From contig JAZUOT010000043.1 in NCBI GenBank assembly GCA_045604805.1, forward strand, positions 1-64,000: 64,000 nucleotides of DNA, written 5' to 3'. Of the stretch, positions 36,857 to 45,676 are shown one piece after another. A model generated the notes under the pieces. That model ran no database searches. It was not told where the DNA came from and saw nothing but the letters and a program-made list of their open reading frames with translations. A program made the translations under genes and the position numbers. This stretch comes from JAZUOT01 sp045604805 (GTDB lineage Bacteria > Bacillota > Clostridia > Oscillospirales > Acutalibacteraceae). Each line of letters begins with the position of its first letter. Position 1 is the first letter of the stretch.

Positions 36857-37864
36857 TTACAACTTAGCTCCCAACAACGCTGCACCAATAAGACCAGCAT
36901 CATTGCCAAGTTCAGCTTTAACTATTTTTGTTACTTGCTTTAGATTTTTACTATAAGTTTGACCTTCTAAACACTTACGCAGCGGAGCCAGAAGATATTC
37001 TCCCTGATTACTTACGCCTCCACCAACTACTAAGCAGTCAGGCTGAAAAATGTTTATGACATTAGCCGCCCCACAAGCAAGATATTCTACATATGTATTT
37101 ATTACTTTTATAGCACTCTCATCCCCGAGTATAGCAGACTCAAATGGAGTTTTTCCCGTAACTTTCCTTAGTTCTTGTGAATGTTCCCACATATATGACT
37201 CAGGGTGATTTTTCATAGTTTCAATAGTAAGCTTCAGTAAAGCCGTCGCTGAGGCATATACTTCCCAGCAACCCTTTCGACCACAGTTGCACTGTTTGCC
37301 GTCTTTGACTATAACCATGTGGCCAAGCTCACCAGCGGCATAGTTACTGGCAGAATATATCTTTTTGTCTATTATGATTCCGCCACCTATACCAGTCCCT
37401 AGAGTTATCATGACTGAATTATTGCTGTTTTTTGCTCCTCCTGCCAAAAACTCGCCATAAGCTGCTGCATTAGCGTCGTTTTCTATGAAAATATCGACTC
37501 TGTCTGCAAGCTTTTGTAGCTCCTTATCAGTTGAATATTTTTCGCTACACATACATTTTCGCATCATGTCAACTATATTCCAGTTTTCTACAAATAAGTT
37601 GCTGGCAAAATTTACTACACCATTTTCGGGATCTACCGAGCCAGGTATGCCTATACCTATCGATTCTATCTCATTAAAACTGCTTCCAGATTTTTCAAGT
37701 GCTTTTTGGCAAAGTCCTATCATGTCATCACAAATGCTTTCGGTTTCGCGTGGAGCTTTTGTTTTGCAAAACGCCTTACCTATCACTTTGTGACAGCCAT
37801 TTTGGGATTCTATGACTGCGCTAACTATATTTGTACCACCAAGATCTATGCCTATTCGCTTCAT
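36857..37864 (-). CDS. glk: ROK-family glucokinase
   Basis: 335 residues from the ATG at 37864, with GGGGGA upstream. ROK kinase phosphorylating glucose or a related hexose. GIDLGGTNI is the phosphate loop, ENDANAAAYGEFLAGGAKNS is the catalytic region, ITLGTGIGGGIIIDKK follows, and the ROK zinc motif CNCGRKGCWEVYAS is complete. First of the glk-ddl-murI-DUF1934-argS run. Sugar specificity is inferred from the family. Confidence 0.9.
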   Translation of the reverse strand: MKRIGIDLGGTNIVSAVIESQNGCHKVIGKAFCKTKAPRETESICDDMIGLCQKALEKSGSSFNEIESIGIGIPGSVDPENGVVNFASNLFVENWNIVDMMRKCMCSEKYSTDKELQKLADRVDIFIENDANAAAYGEFLAGGAKNSNNSVMITLGTGIGGGIIIDKKIYSASNYAAGELGHMVIVKDGKQCNCGRKGCWEVYASATALLKLTIETMKNHPESYMWEHSQELRKVTGKTPFESAILGDESAIKVINTYVEYLACGAANVINIFQPDCLVVGGGVSNQGEYLLAPLRKCLEGQTYSKNLKQVTKIVKAELGNDAGLIGAALLGAKL

Positions 37865-38141
37865 CAATTTTTCCCCCTAACACACTAGCTACAATATTAT
37901 CACAAAAATCTCTGCTGCACTAGTCGGCATATTTTGAATGTTGAACAGATTAAAGGCTATGGCAGAACATTCGCTCATATGCCTTGCTGATACTATGTGT
38001 ATTTTTTTAAAAATATCAGAAAAGGTAGTGCTTTGGTATAATATTGGATTTTTTTTAAAATTTGACTTTGCCAAGTGAAAAAATATATAATGACAATGTA
38101 AAGATTTAGTGTTGTTCATATTGCAATTTGGGGTGATAAAA

Positions 38142-40133
38142 ATGATAAAAAATTTATCGAGCCTACGTGATTTGAGCGATAAGCAATTAAGCTTGCTTAT
38201 GGAATGTAGAGATATTGACGAAGCCAGAAAGGCCTTTAAGCTGTTTGGATATTTGCTTGACGATGAACAACTCGAAGAAATAAGACTTTCGTATGTGAAC
38301 GAAGATAGAAAAAATACAGATGGGCTTAATATTAATCAGCTAGATCAGGTGGTGGGCGGTGCACGCGCATTAGTGAGCTTACTTGAACATGAAACTAAAT
38401 CTAAAGAACAAAGCAACAGAGTTGGTTCAAGTGGTTCAAGTATGGTTTTGCCGGATACTAGTGCGAGACTAGACGTTACGGGAGGAGGAATAGGAGACCA
38501 AGATATCCAACATTTGCAAATGAGTAATGAACAGGTAGAGGTCCATAACTATGATCAGGAAAAAAATGCAGAAGACCAAGATATCCAACATTTGCAAATG
38601 AATAGTGAACAGGTAGAGGTCCATAACTATAATCAGGAAAAAAATGCAGAAGACCAACAAAGAATAGACTTTATTCGTGATGATTTAGTTGATGCTTTTG
38701 AGAATAGATGGGAAAGATACAATACTGGTGCCGGTGACTCTTTGCATAATGTTGATCATTATGAGCGCACAAATACATTGGCAGTTAGAGAGGCTTTAGA
38801 GGGCAGGTTTGGCAAAGATGCAGAAATTGACAATAGCAACAGAGAAGTGATTATAGTTAAGATACCAAGACAACAGCAAGAACGTGTTGATGAATATACG
38901 GATAGAAGTAAGGATGTACTTATTATTCCTCGTTTAGCTCTTTCAGTTGCTCTTGATGCAGCTAAAGAGCAAGGAGTTGTTGCTAAAGACCAAATTCAAG
39001 TAGCAGATCTAGCTATGACTACGCTGATAAGTGTTAATAATAAAGATATTATGTTTGGATCACACGATCAAGCACATTCGCATACTGGTAATTCCTATGA
39101 ACGAGACATTGGAATTCATTTTCTTACTTCCGAACAGATTACGGAATATGAAAAAAATTCAAAAAAAGCTAGAGATGCTAATGAAGAACACACCAATAGC
39201 GATAAAAATTCAATACAACTTGATTACCAAATGGGCAGGACTGAGGATAAAAAGTTTGTAGAGTTTGTTCATGAAGTGGATAAAAAGACACGCGAGAATG
39301 AAGAGTTGCGTCCAGTCGCAGAGATTCGTAATGGTAGATTTATTGATGAGGAACGCGGATACGTAGACGACCAATTGTCATTTAGAACGAGAAGTCAATT
39401 AAATATGGTACTCCCGGGTGTTGAAAGAGATCAGAGAGAGATTCCGGGACCAGAGCCCACTTTTAAAGCTAAAGTTAAAGCTGATGCTAAAGCTTCTAAA
39501 GCTGATGCTGAAGCTTCTAAAGCTGATGCTAAAGCTTCTAAAGCTGATGCTGAAGTTTCTAGAGTTATGGTTAAAGATATTGATGTTGAAGCTTCTAAAG
39601 CTATGTTTAAAAATGTTGGAGTTCGTAAAGCTATGGTTGATGCTTATGTTTTTGAAGTTTCTGAAGCTATGGTTGAAGCTTTTGAAAATGTTAAAGCTAA
39701 GGTTGAAGCTAAGGTTGAACGTTTTAAAGCTAATGTTAAAGCTTTTAAAGATGAGGTTAAAGCTGATGCTAAAGCTTTTAAAGCTATGTTTAAAAATGTT
39801 GAAGCTTTTAAAGCTAAGGTTAAAGATGATGCTAAAGCTTTTAAAGCTAAGGTTAAAGCTAAGGTTAAAGCTGAGGTTGATTATTGGAGGGAATCGGCGG
39901 AGTGCTATGGGTTGGGGAGTACGGTTGCGGAAATAATATTACTCGCCATCCCCGCCATCATCAACGGCACTGTGCTACTCACGTACCGTGCTGTAAAAGC
40001 TATCTTTACAAAACTAATAGCACTCTTTGTATGCCTAGCCTCACCTTCTACGGATTATGATGATATATCTGAACGGCATGAGGTGTCAGATATCGGTAAT
40101 AGGCCCATGATGACAGAGGAGGAGTTTGAATAG
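38142..40133 (+). CDS. Giant Nif11-like double-glycine leader protein with Lys/Ala repeats and C-terminal membrane segment
   Basis: 663 residues from the ATG at 38142, preceded by GGGGTG. Residues 1-73 are a leader ending in INQLDQVVGG (glycines 72-73), with DEARKAFKLFGYLLDDEQLEEI matching the Nif11 helix. The core has two 26-residue direct repeats (DQDIQHLQM.SEQVEVHNY type, bases 38497-38656), a more ordered region (~190-430), then ~130 residues of KADAKAS/KAFKAKVKA repeats predicted as coiled coil. A hydrophobic stretch follows (STVAEIILLAIPAI through IALFVCLASP, ~610-645) and an acidic tail. The last 200 bases are GC-richer than the rest. Function unknown; possibly a membrane-tethered filament. 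Flanked by glk and a transglutaminase-like gene. Confidence 0.75.
   Translation: MIKNLSSLRDLSDKQLSLLMECRDIDEARKAFKLFGYLLDDEQLEEIRLSYVNEDRKNTDGLNINQLDQVVGGARALVSLLEHETKSKEQSNRVGSSGSSMVLPDTSARLDVTGGGIGDQDIQHLQMSNEQVEVHNYDQEKNAEDQDIQHLQMNSEQVEVHNYNQEKNAEDQQRIDFIRDDLVDAFENRWERYNTGAGDSLHNVDHYERTNTLAVREALEGRFGKDAEIDNSNREVIIVKIPRQQQERVDEYTDRSKDVLIIPRLALSVALDAAKEQGVVAKDQIQVADLAMTTLISVNNKDIMFGSHDQAHSHTGNSYERDIGIHFLTSEQITEYEKNSKKARDANEEHTNSDKNSIQLDYQMGRTEDKKFVEFVHEVDKKTRENEELRPVAEIRNGRFIDEERGYVDDQLSFRTRSQLNMVLPGVERDQREIPGPEPTFKAKVKADAKASKADAEASKADAKASKADAEVSRVMVKDIDVEASKAMFKNVGVRKAMVDAYVFEVSEAMVEAFENVKAKVEAKVERFKANVKAFKDEVKADAKAFKAMFKNVEAFKAKVKDDAKAFKAKVKAKVKAEVDYWRESAECYGLGSTVAEIILLAIPAIINGTVLLTYRAVKAIFTKLIALFVCLASPSTDYDDISERHEVSDIGNRPMMTEEEFE
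38497..38656 (+). repeat. 78-bp tandem repeat (two copies) in the leader protein gene
   Basis: Two copies encoding a 26-residue unit with only a few base differences; a third partial unit (GACCAA) follows. Confidence 0.9.
39467..39875 (+). repeat. Lys/Ala heptad-like coding repeat
   Basis: Degenerate tandem repeat of GCTAAAGCTTCTAAAGCTGA-like units encoding alternating Ala, Lys, Asp, Val and Phe. The opposite frame is also long and open, an artefact of the repeat. Confidence 0.8.
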
Positions 40134-40162
40134 GTAATAGAGGGCCGTTCTAGGGGAAGGTG

Positions 40163-40189
40163 GCCGCGCTAGGTAGCGGCGGAGTTTTT
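40163..40189 (+). terminator. GC-rich terminator after the leader protein gene
   Basis: Stem GCCGC/GCGGC, loop GCTAGGTA, followed by GGAGTTTTT. Unusually GC-rich for this window. Confidence 0.6.
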
Positions 40190-40290
40190 CCAAGGAAGAT
40201 TAGTCAGTTATTTTATTATATTTCTGCCTAATTTTCCATAATAATTTGTGCTTAGACAAACCATGTAAACATAAGTCCCTATTTTATTGA

Positions 40291-41988
40291 CTATATTTTA
40301 AAACTCTTTTTTGAAGGAAATGCATATTTGTATCCCTCGTGTTTCAATTCAACTTTGCTATTCTCGACTATTATTTCGGCATTTGCGTCGTGGTTTTTAC
40401 TATCTAGAACATTCCAAAACAGGACTGCTTTTTCGATTCCATCGCCGGTTTTGAAATTAAAAACTTCATCTGGCTGAGCTAGTCTATTTTCGCTGTATAT
40501 CGATTTATCATCGTACGCTTTTATTATTTTGTATATTTCTTCATTTGATTTATTTTGAAGAGCCGCCACAGATACTGGATTACGCTTCAAAGCAGCTTCC
40601 AAAAAAGCCGGCCAAGATTGCTTATCGATATCTCTAAAGGCCAGAAAAGCCAGATCCACCAAGTCATTTTTACCTCTGTATTTTGATAGATAATCTCTTA
40701 TTTCCTTCGCGCTGTCGCAATATTCTAGCTCACTCAAATCAATATCCATTTTAAAATTCTTATTTTCTGATGGAAGTTTAGGGCTCAAAAAACTGAATTT
40801 AATAAAATCATCAGTAAAATTTGCTAAAGTTTTTTCATCTATGCCTTCGAAAGCTTTTTTAAAAATACCTTTCCACTCAGAAAAATCTTTCACATTTAAA
40901 TTAGCATAAACTTGGTTCATATCTTCTGAAATGACAAAAGTTTTCTCTGGAACTTTTTCTAATAATTTATCAGACATATTTTTGGCTGTTTTTTTCACTA
41001 TAGATGCAGAAAGTTCTAAATTATCTTCTTTTATTTTTTCGAAAACACTAGCTACACTTGCATATAGCTTACGCCCTTTAACATTTACTGAAAAATAGAA
41101 TTTATCGCGCCAATTTTCATGTGCTTCAAAAAAACAGAGAAAATGTGCAAAGTTAATATCAGATTTTAAGTATCCTTTTATTGCTGTTTCAAATTTGTTA
41201 TATGATGATTTTGGCATAGTTGCTGTATCATACATAGTGTGTATATAGCCACTGAGATTTGAAACTATAGTAACTTTTTCGTTATATAGGGCTCTTCTTG
41301 CTTTGCTCGAAAGCTCAGTACCATTGAACCACATGTTTTTTGTGACTATCCTGCGATTATTCGTAAGTATTCCATCGCCAATATCAACAAAATTCTGTGA
41401 ATGTAGAGGCGTTGCCATCATAAAAAGCTTATCAAATGGGATTTTTGCAACGATATGAAGAGCTGCAAAATACAGCATTGAAAGCGAAACACATTCCCCC
41501 GCTCCTGTATTATAGCCCTCCTTTCTTTTGAAGGCACACATAGCTTCTACCGTCTCTGTTTTCCAGTAGGGAATATTGTCATCTACATACTTATCCAGTC
41601 CGAAGAATTTACGTATGTTTATATCATAATAATATTTATCTCCTTCATAGCCCATCAAGGCATTATGCCTCATTACTTCGTCGAAATTTATGAATGAAGC
41701 AAATCGTTTCATTTCTTTGCTCTTAGTTGTAAGCCCCCATGTCTCTATGTCTAAATTAAATACAAAATTATCTATGATATATTGTTTTACTCTTTGAATT
41801 TTTTTATATTCAGAAAGCTTATCAATATCTTTGAAAAAAGTATCATTCCTCCACTCCCAGATTATGGGAGACATCAGGTTTGCCAAAGCTCCAGCTATCA
41901 TAAGCTCTGGAAATATAAATATTTCCATATCTGACAAGGTAACAGCAGATGTTTTCTTTTCAAAGCTAAGGGTATGATTTTTCTCCAA
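40291..41988 (-). CDS. Transglutaminase-like cysteine-protease-fold protein
   Basis: About 565 residues. The start is uncertain: a TTG at 41988 has GGAGGG 8 bases upstream, while the frame opens at a TTG at 42003 that overlaps that site. Around residues 165-215, GAGECVSLSMLYFAALHIV, then MMATPLHSQNFVDIGDG, fit the Cys-His-Asp arrangement of the transglutaminase-like fold (Cys in GEC, His in PLHSQN, Asp in VDIGD). The C-terminal ~300 residues are helical, without a recognised domain. No signal peptide. A role in peptide or wall processing is possible. It is next to the leader protein gene and convergent with it. Confidence 0.6.
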   Translation of the reverse strand: MEKNHTLSFEKKTSAVTLSDMEIFIFPELMIAGALANLMSPIIWEWRNDTFFKDIDKLSEYKKIQRVKQYIIDNFVFNLDIETWGLTTKSKEMKRFASFINFDEVMRHNALMGYEGDKYYYDINIRKFFGLDKYVDDNIPYWKTETVEAMCAFKRKEGYNTGAGECVSLSMLYFAALHIVAKIPFDKLFMMATPLHSQNFVDIGDGILTNNRRIVTKNMWFNGTELSSKARRALYNEKVTIVSNLSGYIHTMYDTATMPKSSYNKFETAIKGYLKSDINFAHFLCFFEAHENWRDKFYFSVNVKGRKLYASVASVFEKIKEDNLELSASIVKKTAKNMSDKLLEKVPEKTFVISEDMNQVYANLNVKDFSEWKGIFKKAFEGIDEKTLANFTDDFIKFSFLSPKLPSENKNFKMDIDLSELEYCDSAKEIRDYLSKYRGKNDLVDLAFLAFRDIDKQSWPAFLEAALKRNPVSVAALQNKSNEEIYKIIKAYDDKSIYSENRLAQPDEVFNFKTGDGIEKAVLFWNVLDSKNHDANAEIIVENSKVELKHEGYKYAFPSKKSFKI

Positions 41989-42082
41989 CTTAAAGCCCTC
42001 CAAATAAATACCGCAGCATTGTAGTAAGAATTACGATGCTACGGCAAAAATTAATATTCTAAAAAATATCCCTATAAAAATT

Positions 42083-43315
42083 TTATTCCTTGATAGTCAA
42101 AATATTCAGCAAAATATTTGTACACTTATCCATCTGATCTAATGAGACACACTCATAGCAACTGTGATAATTTGCTCCACCGGTAGGGAGATTTGGACAG
42201 GGTAAACTCATAAATGAGAGCTTAGATCCATCCGTGCCACCACGAATAGATTGAGATTCCGCATTAATTCCTGCCATAGACATAGCACTTTCTATTCTTT
42301 CTATTATTTCCGGATATTCTCTTATTATCTCTGCCATGTTATAGTAAGTATCTTCCATTGTGAGAGTTATCGTGTCATCGCCGTAACGCTTGTTCAAAAA
42401 GTTAGCAATATCATTTAATATTTCTTTGCGCTTTTCAAATTCGTTACTATCGTGGTCACGCACTAAAATAACAATATTTGCATTTTCAACTGAAGCTTCT
42501 AGAAAGTCAACATGGAAGAATCCTTCATGACCTTCTGTGAACTCTGGAGCTTGTTCACTTGGTAACATAGCTATAAATTCATTAGCAATTCTAGCAGCAT
42601 TTTTGAGTTTGCCTTTACCTGAACCTAAATGGACACTAAAGCCTTGGATATTTATTTTTGCACTAGCTGCATTGAAACACTCATACTCAAAGAAAGGCAA
42701 CGGACCGCCATCTAATGTATATGCAAAATCCACTTCAAAAGAATCTATAGCAAATTTTTCCGCACCGCGTCCTATTTCTTCATCAGGAGTAAAAGCGATC
42801 TTTATATCACCATGTGGAATCTCAGGGTTTTCTAATAAATATTCACAAACAGTCATTATTTCCGCTATACCGGCTTTGTCATCAGCACCTAAAAGTGTGG
42901 TACCATCAGTAGTTATCAGGTCATCACCAATAAAGCTTTTCATTTCTTCAAATTCATCAGTATCAACAACTATATTTTTTTCAGCATTCAAAAGTAATTT
43001 TCCACCTTTGAAATCCTGTGCTAACTGAGGCTTTATTTCCTTAGCAGAACAAGCTGCTGACGTATCTAAATGTGCTATCAAACCTATAGCTGGAAATTCT
43101 TCGTCATTTTGCGGTATCTGAGCATATAAATATCCATTTTCATCTAAATTGACATTAGAAGCACCCATATCAGAAAGCTCTTTTTCTAAAAGCCTTGCAA
43201 GTTCCAGCTGTCCAGCTGTTGTAGGGCTCTTATCTACATTGTCATCAGACGTTGTATCAATACTTATGTATCTCAAAAATTTTTCTGTCACTTTCTCTTT
43301 GAAAGAAATTTCCAT
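42083..43315 (-). CDS. pepT: Peptidase T (tripeptide aminopeptidase)
   Basis: 410 residues, M20 metallopeptidase removing the N-terminal residue of tripeptides. Zinc ligands: HLDTSAA, TTLLGADDKAGIAE (bridging Asp), TPDEEIGRG (catalytic Glu pair), YTLDGGPLPFFEYE, and the C-terminal HSCYECVSLDQM. Start ATG with GAGGTG upstream. Size matches the family. Downstream of rsmI on the same strand. Confidence 0.95.
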   Translation of the reverse strand: MEISFKEKVTEKFLRYISIDTTSDDNVDKSPTTAGQLELARLLEKELSDMGASNVNLDENGYLYAQIPQNDEEFPAIGLIAHLDTSAACSAKEIKPQLAQDFKGGKLLLNAEKNIVVDTDEFEEMKSFIGDDLITTDGTTLLGADDKAGIAEIMTVCEYLLENPEIPHGDIKIAFTPDEEIGRGAEKFAIDSFEVDFAYTLDGGPLPFFEYECFNAASAKINIQGFSVHLGSGKGKLKNAARIANEFIAMLPSEQAPEFTEGHEGFFHVDFLEASVENANIVILVRDHDSNEFEKRKEILNDIANFLNKRYGDDTITLTMEDTYYNMAEIIREYPEIIERIESAMSMAGINAESQSIRGGTDGSKLSFMSLPCPNLPTGGANYHSCYECVSLDQMDKCTNILLNILTIKE

Positions 43316-43381
43316 ACTTCACACACCTCTAATAAATATATAGAACTTAAATTTATATAATCAATTTACAAAAAAAAATCA

Positions 43382-44212
43382 CTATTTACTTTTACATATA
43401 GCCTTGTATATATCAGATTTCTTTATATTTGTTTTGGAAGAAACTAATTTAGATGCTTCATTGACACTTTTACCTTCTGATATGTAGTTTTGTGCCATGT
43501 AGATGGCATCTTGTAAACTAAACTCATTTGCAGGAACATCTTGTTTTCCCTCTATAACAAGGACAAACTCACCTTTGGCTGCATTAGCCTCAAAATAATT
43601 TATAGCACCTACTATATCCGTCCTCATTATTTCTTCATGTATTTTTGTAAGTTCTCTTGCAAGCACTATTCTTCGATTCCCAAGTATACTTAACATATCT
43701 TTTAAATCATATAATATTTTGTGTGGGGATTCATTAAAAATAATCGTTCTAGTTTCATCTTTTAGAGACTCGAGGTGTTGCTTCCTTCTTTTTTTATTTG
43801 TAGAAAGAAAACTTTCAAAACAGAATCTGCCTGAACTTAAGCCTGAAACAGCTAATGCAGATACCGCAGCACATGGTCCGGGAATTATAGTTACTTCTAT
43901 TCCTTGGGCAGCACATAAACGAACTAAGTCCTCGCCAGGATCTGAAATTGCAGGCATTCCCGCATCTGTAACTAAAGCACAGCTTTCTCCATTTAAGAGC
44001 CTATCGCATATAATTTGACCTTTTTCGGTCTTGTTATGTTCGTGATAACTTACAAGTTCTTTCTTTATAGAAAAATGATTTAATAGTTTAAGTGTGACTC
44101 TTGTATCTTCTGCTGCTATAAAGTCGGCTTCATTGAGTGCTTTTATTGCACGTTCACCAATATCCCCTAAATTTCCTATAGGGGTAGCAACAAGTACAAG
44201 CTTAGCCGCCAT
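43382..44212 (-). CDS. rsmI: 16S rRNA (cytidine1402-2'-O)-methyltransferase
   Basis: 276 residues, tetrapyrrole-methylase fold. Modifies C1402 in the 16S decoding centre. LVLVATPIGNLGDIGERAI at the N-terminus, AAEDTRVTLKLLNHF, LVTDAGMPAISDPGEDLVRL and IIPGPCAAVSALAVSGL are all typical. The start overlaps the end of the upstream methyltransferase by 11 bases. The two form a coupled pair, as in many Firmicutes. Confidence 0.95.
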   Translation of the reverse strand: MAAKLVLVATPIGNLGDIGERAIKALNEADFIAAEDTRVTLKLLNHFSIKKELVSYHEHNKTEKGQIICDRLLNGESCALVTDAGMPAISDPGEDLVRLCAAQGIEVTIIPGPCAAVSALAVSGLSSGRFCFESFLSTNKKRRKQHLESLKDETRTIIFNESPHKILYDLKDMLSILGNRRIVLARELTKIHEEIMRTDIVGAINYFEANAAKGEFVLVIEGKQDVPANEFSLQDAIYMAQNYISEGKSVNEASKLVSSKTNIKKSDIYKAICKSK

Positions 44213-44960
44213 ATACTCTGTATCCCTGTTTTGTATTATACACAGATGACAAAAATGGAGAATATATCTCTTCCATCTCTCTTGTCAAATTTCCTTCTGG
44301 ATCGTTCATAATAAGTGAGGGCATCACAAGCAAGCCAGGACTCGCATTGCGTCTTCCTTCTATTAAGAAAAGCTTCGGTGGCTTGTCTTCCATAGGATAT
44401 ACAAATCTTAAACGTTTTGGTTCTATGTTATACTGACGCATGGTGCATAAAATGTCACATAGACCCTCAGGCCTGTAACACATAAACAGTCTGCCAGCGG
44501 TCCTTAGAAGTTTTGTAGAGGCTTCCACAACATCTTTTATCGTACAGTCAGATTGGTGTCTTGCCATTAGTCTTGCTGCACTTTCAGGTCTGAGACCGCC
44601 TTCCATTGGATTGTATGGCGGGTTACAAACTACCGAATTGAAAGAATGACATGGTAACTGTTCTGCCAATTTTCTTATATCTGTGTTCATAACTTTTATC
44701 TGATCATGCAAATTGTTGAAATTTATTGATTTATTGAGCAGCTCACAGGCCTCTTGTTGAATATCAGCACATACAACATGCTTAGGCGGAGAATTATTAA
44801 ACCACATCAGGGATAATGCTCCACAACCACTGCAAAATTCTATAACTTTGTGACGAGATGAAGGTTTAGAAAAATGAGATAGCAATACAGTATCTGAACT
44901 AAATTTATGATCGTCAGAAACATAAACTTGCAAGTTATTACTTAATGGCTCTAATTGCAT
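44202..44960 (-). CDS. tRNA1(Val) (adenine37-N6)-methyltransferase-like protein
   Basis: 252 residues from the ATG at 44960, with GGGGTG ~6 bases upstream; the GTG at 44969 lies within that site. SAM-dependent methyltransferase with EFCSGCGALSLMW as motif I and the N6-amino MTase motif NPPYNP. Similar to YabB/TrmN6, which sits upstream of the gene for the GIY-YIG protein or RsmI in Firmicutes. Target is inferred from the family. Confidence 0.85.
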   Translation of the reverse strand: MQLEPLSNNLQVYVSDDHKFSSDTVLLSHFSKPSSRHKVIEFCSGCGALSLMWFNNSPPKHVVCADIQQEACELLNKSINFNNLHDQIKVMNTDIRKLAEQLPCHSFNSVVCNPPYNPMEGGLRPESAARLMARHQSDCTIKDVVEASTKLLRTAGRLFMCYRPEGLCDILCTMRQYNIEPKRLRFVYPMEDKPPKLFLIEGRRNASPGLLVMPSLIMNDPEGNLTREMEEIYSPFLSSVYNTKQGYRVYGG

Positions 44961-45391
44961 TAAACACACCCCACATTAGCAATATACATATCATGTTACT
45001 ACAAATGTATAATTTTTACAAGGATGTTTTTTTGTAGCAACACGCCAAATGAATGAAAGCTCATTGTTGCTCGGGACAGTTGTAAAAGCTATTTTTTAAA
45101 GGCTCAAGACTTTTTCTAGGAATTTAGTAGCTTCTAAACTGATAGTAAGTTTCTTTTCTCCATTGATACGCGACTTCACAAATATTTCTATTTCTACTCA
45201 GTTATCTGCCTTTCCTAATATTACAAATAGTACTTATCAATATCTCTTTTATGTTGTATTTTCTATTCTATCTTCTATCTTCTATTCTTGCTGACTATCC
45301 GCTATTTACTCCACCAAGGTTCCTTAATTTTTCTGTGATTTTATCATATAATTTACCTTTTTCTTTCATGTTTTGGCTGTGATTTTTCCAC
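44961..45391. other. Intergenic region between the methyltransferase gene and the tRNA genes
   Basis: No gene seen. It contains the inverted repeat AGCAACA/TGTTGCT (45036-45042, 45065-45071) with a 22-base loop and a degenerate TTCTATC tract at about 45261-45288, resembling the decayed heptamers elsewhere. Confidence 0.4.
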
Positions 45392-45420
45392 TTGACTTTA
45401 CAGACATATGGTGATAATAT
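45392..45420 (+). promoter_or_regulatory. tRNA promoter
   Basis: TTGACT (45392-45397), 17-bp spacer, TAATAT (45415-45420). The first tRNA begins 10 bases downstream, so transcription would start at or near the mature 5' end. Confidence 0.65.
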
Positions 45421-45429
45421 TCCTTTGTT

Positions 45430-45518
45430 GGAGAGATGTCCGAGTGGTTTAAGGAGCTAGTCTTGAAAACTAGTGATTCCGCAAGGAACCAAGGGTTCGA
45501 ATCCCTTTCTCTCCGCCA
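45430..45518 (+). tRNA. tRNA-Ser (anticodon TGA)
   Basis: Acceptor stem GGAGAGA/TCTCTCC with discriminator G and encoded CCA. The anticodon loop CTTGAAA gives anticodon TGA. A long variable arm (GTGATTCCGCAAGGAACC) is typical of class II tRNA-Ser, and the T loop is GGTTCGAATCC. Confidence 0.97.
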
Positions 45519-45526
45519 TATATTTT

Positions 45527-45617
45527 GGAGAAGTACCCAAGTGGCCGAAGGGGCTCCCCTGCTAAGGGAGTAGGTCGGGTGACCGGCGCGAGGGTTCAAA
45601 TCCCTCCTTCTCCGCCA
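45527..45617 (+). tRNA. tRNA-Ser (anticodon GCT)
   Basis: Acceptor stem GGAGAAG/CTTCTCC with encoded CCA. The anticodon loop CTGCTAA gives GCT. A long variable arm (AGGTCGGGTGACCGGCGCG) supports tRNA-Ser, and the T loop is GGTTCAAATCC. Eight bases after the first tRNA, so cotranscribed. Confidence 0.97.
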
Positions 45618-45624
45618 TGTTTTG

Positions 45625-45652
45625 CTGCAGCTTAAAAACTGCAGTTTTTTTT
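45625..45652 (+). terminator. Terminator after the tRNA-Ser pair
   Basis: CTGCAG/CTGCAG stem with 8-base loop followed by eight T. Confidence 0.75.
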
Positions 45653-45676
45653 GCGTCTAAAAACTAGGAAAAAGGA

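Noticed and set aside
39418..39936. Alternative 172-residue Leu/Lys-rich protein in the leader gene
   Set aside because: It is the +1 frame of the KA repeat and lacks a ribosome binding site.
45366..45599. Minus-strand protein gene (77 residues)
   Set aside because: It lies across two clear tRNA-Ser genes and reads through their antisense strand.
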